Source: an uncultured bacterium
GTDB taxonomy: Bacteria > Planctomycetota > UBA1135 > UBA2386
Length of the DNA: 7,932 nucleotides
Direction: 5' to 3'
Assembly: GCA_938003515.1 (NCBI GenBank)
Contig: CALKYL010000349.1
Location: forward strand, 1-7,932
Positions 1 through 6,400 of the stretch are shown piece after piece; the stretch's first letter is position 1, and every line of letters begins with the position of its first letter. Below the pieces are notes generated by a model. The model was not told where the DNA came from. It saw nothing but the letters and a program-made list of their open reading frames with translations, and did no database searches. The position numbers and the translations under genes were made by a program.

Positions 1-1
1 G

Positions 2-640
2 CTCCCCCGCCTCGCGCTCGCGGCCGCCGCCGCGGGCGCCGTCCCCTCCTCCGCCGCGACCCAGCACGCGATCGACCCGCAGCCGGTCCTGTTCGTCGGG
101 CGCGCCGCAGACCCCGGGCCCGCGGCCTTCCCGGCGGCGCGGCCGGCGATCGAGCTCGGCCTGCAGTGGCTGCTCGCGCACCAGGACAAGGACGGCCGGT
201 GGAACGCCGACGGGTTCATGACGCACGACGGCGATCAGCCGACCGACGGCCCCGGCGGCGCGACCAACGACGTCGCGCTGACCGGCCTCGCGCTGTTCGC
301 GCTGGCGCGCAGGGGCGTCGCCGGCAACGGCGATCCGCGCCGGCTCGCGATGCTGCGCGGCGCGTCGTGGCTGACCAAGCAGCAGCGCGAGAACGACGGC
401 CTGCTCGGCGAGGCGGCCGCCCACGACTTCGTCTACGGCCACGCGATCGGCACGCTCGGGCTGTGCGCGACGGCCGCGGCGACCGGCGACGCCGCGCTGC
501 GCGAGTCCGCCCAGGCGGCGATCGGCTACCTCGAACGGCACCGCAACCCGTACTCGGTCTGGCGCTACATGCCGCGCGACAACGACAACGACACGTCGGT
601 CACGACGTGGGCGACGCTGTCGTATCTCGCTGGGCACTAA
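2..640 (+). CDS. Prenyltransferase/squalene-oxidase repeat protein, N-terminal half of an interrupted gene (5' end outside window)
   Basis: The frame is open from the left edge, so the true start lies upstream. The first visible residues are an Ala/Leu-rich stretch ending near PSSAATQ, consistent with the end of a Sec signal peptide, so the protein is probably exported. Three alpha/alpha-barrel repeats follow. One has Q61-D-K-D-G-R-W67 (a QW-type motif) after the helix IELGLQWLL at residue 50. The second holds D142-F-V-Y-G-H-A-I-G-T-L. The third holds W187-R-Y-M-P-R followed by an NDTSVTTW stretch. These are hallmarks of the PF00432/PF13243-type repeat proteins common in planctomycetes. Those proteins lack the squalene-hopene cyclase DxDD centre, and no cyclase activity is claimed here. 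The frame stops at TAA 638-640, but the same frame continues with clear family sequence, so this is half of one gene. The exact role is unknown. Confidence 0.8.
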   Translation, partial: LPRLALAAAAAGAVPSSAATQHAIDPQPVLFVGRAADPGPAAFPAARPAIELGLQWLLAHQDKDGRWNADGFMTHDGDQPTDGPGGATNDVALTGLALFALARRGVAGNGDPRRLAMLRGASWLTKQQRENDGLLGEAAAHDFVYGHAIGTLGLCATAAATGDAALRESAQAAIGYLERHRNPYSVWRYMPRDNDNDTSVTTWATLSYLAGH

Positions 641-646
641 CTGTGC
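638..646 (+). other. In-frame stop codon splitting the repeat-protein gene; possible paired one-base indels
   Basis: TAA at 638-640 lies in the same frame as the coding sequence on both sides. The residues before it (TWATLSYLAGH) and after it (LCLEVNRQALQLVATWL) align by length with the usual repeat of this family, so the stop does not mark a natural end. Removing T638 and adding one G between 645 and 646 would turn the patch into GHNCGLEVNRQ. That restores the Gly-Leu-x-Val often seen at this place in such repeats. Codons here (TAT, GCT, GGG, GTA) are also unlike the rest of the gene. The cause may be a sequencing or assembly error, or real decay; the sequence alone cannot decide. Confidence 0.6.
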
Positions 647-1204
647 CTCGAGGTAAACCGGCAGGCGCTCCAGCTGGTCGCGACCTGGCTCGATCAGGTA
701 ACCGACCAGAAGGGCCGCACCGGCTACAGCCGCGCCGGCGAGCCGTCGTCGCGCAACGTGAAGAACGCGAAGCAGTTTCCGCCGGAGCTCGGCGAGGCGA
801 TGACGGCCGCGGCCATCCTGTGCCGCCGCGCGCTCGGCCTCGACGAGGAGGCGGCGCCGATCCTCGCCGACGCGGTCGGCCTCGTGCTCGCCAAGCCGCC
901 GGTGTGGCAGCCGGACACCGGCCACGTCGACTACTGCTACTGGTTCTTCGGGACCGAAGCGCTGCGCCGGGTCGGCGGCGAACCGCAGCGTGCCTGGGGC
1001 GAGGCGTTGGTCGGCGCGCTGGTCGACAGCCAGCGCGCGGACGGCGCGGCCGCCGGCTCGTGGGATCCGGTCGACCCCTGGGGCGCGAACGGCGGCCGCG
1101 TCTACGCGACCGCGATGGCGGTGCTGGCGCTGCAGGGGCTCGCCGCGCTGCCGGACACCGACGCCGCGGCGGGCGGGGGCGGCGAGCGCGCGAAGGCGAG
1201 GTAG
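641..1204 (+). CDS. Prenyltransferase/squalene-oxidase repeat protein, C-terminal half of the interrupted gene
   Basis: This continues the 2-640 frame without a shift. If translated independently, the first usual start is GTG at 758, with no convincing Shine-Dalgarno before it. That start would lose the repeat beginning ALQLVATWLDQVTDQKGRTGY. Family features include the GYSRAGEPSS loop, the Y-W-F-F-G-T-E-A-L helix near 940-965, and the closing GSWDPVDPWGANGGRVYATA segment (1055-1114), which is typical of the last repeat. An Ala/Gly-rich tail follows and the gene ends at TAG 1202-1204. As a separate protein it would be an incomplete barrel without a signal peptide, so I read it as the second half of one gene of about 400 codons. 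The opposing gene's stop is only 2 nt away. Confidence 0.75.
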   Translation: MCLEVNRQALQLVATWLDQVTDQKGRTGYSRAGEPSSRNVKNAKQFPPELGEAMTAAAILCRRALGLDEEAAPILADAVGLVLAKPPVWQPDTGHVDYCYWFFGTEALRRVGGEPQRAWGEALVGALVDSQRADGAAAGSWDPVDPWGANGGRVYATAMAVLALQGLAALPDTDAAAGGGGERAKAR

Positions 1205-1210
1205 GCCTAC
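1201..1210. other. 10-bp palindrome holding the stop codons of two convergent genes
   Basis: GTAGGCCTAC is a perfect palindrome. It contains TAG of the + strand gene (1202-1204) and TAG of the - strand gene (1207-1209), so the two convergent genes are separated by 2 nt. There is no room for a terminator between them, and I see no T-tract on either strand. Transcription from each side must run into the other gene or stop inside its coding region. Confidence 0.6.
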
Positions 1211-2253
1211 TCGAGGCCGAGCGCGCGGCGGATCGCGGTCCGGTCGACGTCGCCGCCGGCGAAGTCGTCGAAGGCGCGCGACGGCGGCGTGATCATGTGC
1301 GCCTGGATGAAGCCCGCCCCCTCCTCGGCGCCCTGCTGGCTGTCCTTGAAGCAGCACTCCCATTCGAGCACCGCCCAGCCGTCGTAGCCGTGCTTCGTCA
1401 GCAGCGTGAAGATGCTGGCGAAGTCGACCTCGCCGTCGCCGAGCGAGCGGAAGCGGCCGGCGCGGTCCTGCCACTTCTGGTAGCCGCCGTACACGCCGGT
1501 GCGGCCGTTCGGACGGAACTCGGCGTCCTTGACGTGGAACGCCTTGATGCGCTCGTGGTAGCGCTCGATGTAGTCGAGGTAATCGAGCTGCTGCAGCACG
1601 AAGTGGCTCGGGTCGTAGAGCAGGCACGCGCGCGGGTGCTGGTCGACGTGCTCGAGGAACAGCTCGTAGCTCGCGCCGTCGTGCAGGTCCTCGCCGGGGT
1701 GCACCTCGAACGCGCAGTCGACGCCGCATTCGTCGGCGTAGTCGAGGATCGGCCGCCACCGCCGCGCCAGCTCCTTGAAGCCCTCCTCGACGAGTCCGGC
1801 CGGCCGCTGCGGCCACGGATAGACCGTGTGCCACAACAGCGCGCCCGAGAACGTCGGCATGACCGTGAGCCCAAGGTGCTGGCTCGCCTTGAGGCAGCGC
1901 TTGACCTGCTCGGTGCCCCACTCGCACATCGCCTGCGGCGTGTCGACCTCGGCCGGCGCGAACACCTGGAACATCGACGCGTACGCCGGATGCACGGCGA
2001 CGAGCTGGCCCTGCAGGTGCGTCGACAGCTCGCTGATGTCCAAGCCGGCCGCCTGCGCGGTGCCCTTGAGCTCGTCGCAGTAGGCCTTGCTCTCGGCGGC
2101 CTTCGCGAGGTCCATGCAGCGCGCGTCCCACGACGGCACCTGCACGCCGGTGTAGTCGAGATCCGCCGCCCACTTGCACGCCGTCGCGAACGCGTTGAGC
2201 GGCGCCTCGTCGCTCATGAACTGCGCCAGGAAGATGCCGGGACCCTTCATCAT
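1207..2253 (-). CDS. Sugar phosphate isomerase/epimerase family TIM-barrel enzyme
   Basis: A cytosolic 348-residue protein of the xylose-isomerase-like TIM barrel family (PF01261), with no signal peptide or membrane segment. It opens with MMKGPGIFLAQF and has the barrel strand YTGVQVPSWD near 34-43, then SELSTHLQGQLVAVHPAY near 74-91. The expected divalent-metal ligands, placed by family analogy, are E183 (FEVHPGED), D214 (LLYDPSHF), H240 (KAFHVKD) and E297 (AVLEWEC). The C-terminal FDDFAGG is also conserved in this subfamily. Such proteins typically sit next to Gfo/Idh/MocA oxidoreductases, as here with a 34-nt gap. They convert keto-sugars by isomerisation, epimerisation or, in levoglucosan breakdown (LgdB1), elimination. 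The substrate cannot be read from the sequence. The first of two adjacent ATGs is chosen because a GAGGAG lies 8 nt upstream. Confidence 0.93.
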   Translation of the reverse strand: MMKGPGIFLAQFMSDEAPLNAFATACKWAADLDYTGVQVPSWDARCMDLAKAAESKAYCDELKGTAQAAGLDISELSTHLQGQLVAVHPAYASMFQVFAPAEVDTPQAMCEWGTEQVKRCLKASQHLGLTVMPTFSGALLWHTVYPWPQRPAGLVEEGFKELARRWRPILDYADECGVDCAFEVHPGEDLHDGASYELFLEHVDQHPRACLLYDPSHFVLQQLDYLDYIERYHERIKAFHVKDAEFRPNGRTGVYGGYQKWQDRAGRFRSLGDGEVDFASIFTLLTKHGYDGWAVLEWECCFKDSQQGAEEGAGFIQAHMITPPSRAFDDFAGGDVDRTAIRRALGLE

Positions 2254-2261
2254 CGTTCGAG

Positions 2262-2267
2262 CTCCTC
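2262..2267 (-). promoter_or_regulatory. Shine-Dalgarno site of the isomerase-like gene
   Basis: On the - strand this reads GAGGAG, 8 nt before the ATG at 2253 and 11 nt before the second ATG at 2250, so it favours the first. It is the only clear Shine-Dalgarno in front of the four genes whose starts lie in the window. Confidence 0.7.
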
Positions 2268-2279
2268 GTTCGTCGGATT

Positions 2280-2293
2280 CGGTGACGTCACCG
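2280..2293. other. 14-bp perfect palindrome over the oxidoreductase stop codon
   Basis: CGGTGACGTCACCG is fully self-complementary and covers the TGA stop (2288-2290, - strand) of the oxidoreductase gene. It lies between two genes that are probably co-transcribed. It could form a short stem in the mRNA or be a protein site, or it could be chance in GC-rich DNA. No T-tract follows it on the - strand, so it is not a standard intrinsic terminator. Confidence 0.3.
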
Positions 2294-3454
2294 GGAGACC
2301 TTCTCCCACGAGCCGCTGCGGGCCGACTGCAGCGCGGCGTCGAGCACGGCCTGCACCGCGACCCCGTCGTCGAAGTCCGGCGCGAACGGCCGGTCCTCGG
2401 CGACGGCGGTGACGAAGTCGGCGACGTGGTGCACGAACGTGTGCTCGTAGCCGACGATGTGGCCGTCGGGCCACCAGTTGGCCGCGTACGGGTGCGCCGC
2501 GTCCATGCACATGATCGTGCGGAAGCCCTGGCCGTCCTTGGGGTCGGCCGTCGTGAAGACCTCGAGCTCGTTCATGCGCTCGAGGTTCCAGCGCAGCGAG
2601 CCGTCGGTGCAGGAGACCTCGATGCAGTTGAAGTTCTTCCGCCCGGGCGCCACGCGGGTCGCCTCGTAGGTGCCGATCGCGCCGCCGCGGAACTTCGCGA
2701 GGAAGCAGAAGGCGTCGTCGACGTCGACCTTCTCGGTGCGCCCGCGGCCCGCCGGCCGGCGCTTCGTGAACGTCTGCTGCACGCCGCAGACGGCGTCGAA
2801 CTCGAGGCCGGTCAGCGCGCGCGTCAGGTCGATCAGGTGCGCGTTCAGGTCGCCGTGCGCGCCGCTGCCGCAGTGCTTCCTGCTCGTGCGCCAGCTCGCG
2901 GGCACCTTCGCATCCGCGAGCCAGTCCTGCAGGTAGACGGCGCGGACCTGCCGGACCTCGCCCAGGTCCCCGCGCTGCAGCATGCGGGCCGCGAGCGCCG
3001 TCGCCGGCGCGCGGCGGTAGTTGTGCCACAGGCCGACGCGCACGCGCATCTTCTTCGCCAGCTGCGCCATGGCCTTCGCCTCGTGCAGCGTCATCGCGAG
3101 CGGCTTCTCGCACAGCACGTGCTTGCGCGCGCGCAGCGCCGCCATCGCGATGCGGAAGTGGCTGTCGTTCGGCGTCGCGACGTCGACGACGTGCACGTCG
3201 GGGTCGGCGAGCACGGCGTCGAGGTCGATCGTCGAACGCGCGAAGCCGAGCTGCTTCGCCGCCGCGGCGGCGCGCTTCTCGTCGCGGCCGACGACCACCG
3301 CCGGCACGACGGTGCGCGGCAGGTCGAAGAAACGGTTGGCCTGACGGTAGGCGTTGCCGTGCGCGCGGCCCATGAAGGCGTGGCCGACCATCGCGACGTT
3401 CAGCGGCGTCGCCGCGGCGCGCCGGCCGCGGTTCGAACGGGACGAGAGACTCAT
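2288..3454 (-). CDS. Gfo/Idh/MocA family NAD(P)-dependent sugar or polyol dehydrogenase
   Basis: A 388-residue cytosolic oxidoreductase of normal family length. The Rossmann fold starts at L18 with NVAMVGHAFMG (glycine motif G24-x-A-x-M-G29). It continues through VHVVDVATPNDSHF (87-100) to the E116-K117-P118 motif. The C-terminal domain has GSGAHGDLNAHLIDL. K117, D202 and H206 match the catalytic Lys/Asp/His of inositol dehydrogenase (EKP and D-x3-H). RKNFN (272-276), the WNLERMNELE block (289-298) and the HPYAANWWPDGHIVGYEHTFVH block (321-342) resemble what I recall of levoglucosan dehydrogenase (LgdA)-like members. It probably oxidises a sugar or cyclic polyol hydroxyl to a keto group using NAD(P). 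ATG 3454 is chosen because it leaves a short Arg-rich tail before the first strand; no good Shine-Dalgarno precedes it. It follows the lipoprotein gene by 35 nt and precedes the isomerase-like gene by 34 nt. Confidence 0.93.
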   Translation of the reverse strand: MSLSSRSNRGRRAAATPLNVAMVGHAFMGRAHGNAYRQANRFFDLPRTVVPAVVVGRDEKRAAAAAKQLGFARSTIDLDAVLADPDVHVVDVATPNDSHFRIAMAALRARKHVLCEKPLAMTLHEAKAMAQLAKKMRVRVGLWHNYRRAPATALAARMLQRGDLGEVRQVRAVYLQDWLADAKVPASWRTSRKHCGSGAHGDLNAHLIDLTRALTGLEFDAVCGVQQTFTKRRPAGRGRTEKVDVDDAFCFLAKFRGGAIGTYEATRVAPGRKNFNCIEVSCTDGSLRWNLERMNELEVFTTADPKDGQGFRTIMCMDAAHPYAANWWPDGHIVGYEHTFVHHVADFVTAVAEDRPFAPDFDDGVAVQAVLDAALQSARSGSWEKVSR

Positions 3455-3470
3455 GGCCGCGCGACGATAG

Positions 3471-3488
3471 GCACACGGCCCCGCGTGC
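3471..3488 (-). promoter_or_regulatory. Candidate stem-loop between lipoprotein and oxidoreductase genes
   Basis: In - strand RNA, GCACGCG (3488-3482) pairs with CGUGUGC (3477-3471) over seven pairs, one of them G-U, around a four-base GGGC loop. The stem begins one base after the lipoprotein stop codon and ends 16 nt before the oxidoreductase ATG. There is no U-run after it, so it is a weak intrinsic terminator at best. It could protect or process the mRNA end or lower downstream expression. Chance is possible in DNA this GC-rich. Confidence 0.35.
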
Positions 3489-3489
3489 G

Positions 3490-6400
3490 CTACCGCGTGC
3501 CGCCGAACAGCACCCGCAGGTTCTGGTTGCCGATCGCGGACCACCCCAGCAGCAGGTCGGGCACGCGGTCGCGGTTCCAGTCGCCGAGGTCGCCGAACAA
3601 GCGCGCGTCGCGGTCGCCGGTGCGCGTCGCCGAGGCGAAGCGCGGGCCGTCGAAGTCGCCGGCGCCGGAGCTGAGGTAGGTGCCGATCGACGTGCTGCGC
3701 AGGCCGGTGACCGCGGACGTGAACTCGACGAACGCGACCGCGTCGAGGTTGCCGTCGCCGTTGACGTCGGCGAGCTGCAGCAGCGTCGGTTCGCCGACGG
3801 CGAGCAGCTCCGGCGACGACAGCCCTTCGACGAACGCATCGACCGCGACCTCGCCGCCCGCCCCGGCGGCGCCGGTGTTGCGGAACAGGCGCAGCGTGCT
3901 GTCGCCGCGACACGCGACCAGGAGGTCGACCGAGCCGTCGCGGTCGAGGTCGGCGGCCGCGAGGCGCGTGGGCCCGCTGCCGGCGAGCAGCGCCTGCGGG
4001 CCGCCGGCGGCGGCGCTCGGCACGAAGCGGTCGTCGGCAGCGGTGGCTCCGGGCGCGTAGCGGAAGAAGCGCACGTGGTTGCCGTCGAGGGCGTTCGGCG
4101 TCGTGCCGACCGGGATCGCCACCGCGAGCTCGAGCACCGGCGTGCCCGACGCCGAGACGAAGTCGCCGATCGCGAACGACGACGCGTTGCCGTGCACGGG
4201 CGTGAGCGTCGTCGGCAGCACGAAGGGGAACTCGCCGGGCGGCGCCGCCGGCCGGCCGCGCAGGAGCGCGAGATACGAGTCGCCGGGGCCCGGCGCCGCG
4301 ACGGCGAACGACAGCAGCACGACCAGGTCGTCGACGCCGTCGCCGTCGACGTCGGCGACCTGCGCCGTCGTGCCGCCGTCGACGTCGAGCGCGTTCCAAG
4401 GGCTCGGCAGCACCGCGCGCAACGGCGTCGTGACCGCGTCCGGCGTCTGCACGGCCGGGCCGGCGGGGTCGTTCTGCCAGAAGCCGAGCGACGTGTCGCG
4501 CGCGCAGAACGCGAGGCCGTCGACGACGCCGGCCGGCGCCGGCACCAGCGTCACCGAGCTCGGCAGGAGGCCGCCGTAGGCCATGCGGCTGCCGATCTCG
4601 GGGAAGCCGCCGAAGCCGTCGTTGACGACCAGCACGATCTCCTCGTCGTTGCCCATGCCGGGCGCGCGCGTCAGCGCGAGGTCGCGCACAGCGCCCGACC
4701 CGGCGACGCTGATCTCGCCGAAGTCCCCCGCCACGACGCGCTCGATGCCGAAGCCGACCTCGCCGCCGGCGTCGGGAGGGAGCAGCAGCGGCTGCCCGGG
4801 CTGCGCCGTGGCGACCAGCCGGGTCGAGAGCCGCTTCTCCCGCACTCCGTCGACGACGACCTCGTGCACGATGAACACCGCCTTCGCCTCGCCCGACGGC
4901 TGCGTCGCCGGGAACGCCGTGTCGAACGCGAGGGCGCGGATCTGCAGCGGCGCCTCCGCGCTGGTCAGCACGCCGCCCTCGATGCTGCTGCCGACCGGCT
5001 CGAAGCGGTCGGGCCCGAGCTGCAGCATGCCGAGCGAGATCAGCTGCGGGTCGTCGCGCATCGCGACGACGAGCTCGATCGGCCCGGCGGCGTCGAGGTT
5101 GCTCGCCATCGACATCCCGATCGGCTCGACCGGCGGCGTCGTCGAGGGATCCGGCCCGACCGGCGGCTGCACCGGCGGGTCGTAGACGCGCGGCGCGTTC
5201 TGGCGCAGCAGCGTGATCGTCGGCTTCGTCGGCCCGTTGCCGAAGCTGCTCAGCAGGCCGGCGAGCACGAGGCCGAGCGACTGCCGGGCGCCGTCCCGGC
5301 ACGCGTGCAGGCCGACCGCGGCGGACTCGGGGTCCGGCGTGTAGCCGGCGATCGAGAAGTCCAGCGGCACGGCCGGCGCGAAGGTGCCGTCGCCGTTGCC
5401 GTAGGCGACGTCGAGGCGCAGCTCCGTGCCGCTGACGACGGCGACGTCGAGCGGTCCGTCGCCGTCGAGGTCCGCGACCTCGAACGCCTCGTACGGCAGG
5501 TCGCGCACGGGCACGACCACCGGCGGCGCGAACGCCGGCTGGCCGGGCCCGAGCGGCCGCGCGAGCAGCACGTGCGGCCGCAGCCCGGCGGGCGCGTTCG
5601 GACCGGGCACCAGCAGCACGTCGGGGAGCTGGTCGCCGTCGAAGTCGGCGACGCGCGCGCGATACGAGCCGGGCGACGCAGCGATCCGGTGCACGACGCC
5701 GAGCGGCGGCAGGGGTCGCTCCTGGCCGAGCACGACGTGGTGCAGGGCCGTGGTCGCGCCCTCGTTGACGATGAACAGATCCGGGATCGCGTCGCCGTCG
5801 AAGTCGCCGACGCAGAGGTCGCGCGGACCGCGCTCGGCCGCGACTTCGTGGTCGCCGATCTGCCGCGCCGCGGCGAACGGCTGGAACATGCCGTTCTGCT
5901 GCGCGAGCAGGAGCTGCAGGAAGCCGACGCCGCCCCGATCCGTCAGCACCGCGAAGTCCGGCGCCTCGGTCGTGCTCGGCGCGTTGTCGAGCTTGATCGG
6001 GCTCACCGCGACGGGCGCCTGGTCGAGCACCGCGCCGCGCGGCCCGAAGAACGGGTCCGGGTTGGCGAACAGGAACACCCGGCTCGCGGTCACCGTCGCC
6101 GTCGCGGCGCCGAGGTCGACGCGAAGCACGATGTCGACCTGGTCCGGCCGGCCGTCGGGCGAGGGCGGCATCGTGAACACGAGCCGGTCGCTGTCCGACT
6201 CCCCGACGCGGAAGTCGACCGGCGCGAGGTTGGTCACCCGGCCGCCCTTCGAGAACGACAGCCGCACCGCGTCGAAGTCGAACGGCGCCGGCGCCGTGCC
6301 GGCGGTGAAGTCGTGGGGCACGAGCGCGGTGCCGATCAGCGTGACCAGCGTGCCGCCGGTCGTCGGCCCCTGGCTCGGCAGCGCCAGCACGACGTCGGGC

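Noticed and set aside
560..610. A DNDNDT stretch resembling the squalene-hopene cyclase catalytic DxDD
   Set aside because: It sits after WRYMPR in the NDTSVT position typical of the non-cyclase repeat proteins, and the protein is shorter than a cyclase.
166..2412. A 748-codon + strand frame spanning the repeat gene and the isomerase-like gene
   Set aside because: It is Arg/Ala-rich without domains and overlaps two well-supported genes in other frames.
3400..3454. A Tat signal on the dehydrogenase, suggested by the Arg-rich start (SNRGRRAAAT)
   Set aside because: No hydrophobic segment follows; the Rossmann strand begins at residue 18, so the protein is cytosolic.
3898..3951. An RGD tripeptide in the lipoprotein (R1098-G-D1100)
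   Set aside because: A three-residue match in a protein of over 1200 residues is expected by chance and lies just after a calcium-loop repeat.
4320..4360. A GTCG/GACG-rich stretch that looks like a short tandem repeat
   Set aside because: It simply encodes the Asp/Gly/Val calcium-loop motif DVDGDG and recurs at the other FG-GAP repeats for the same reason.
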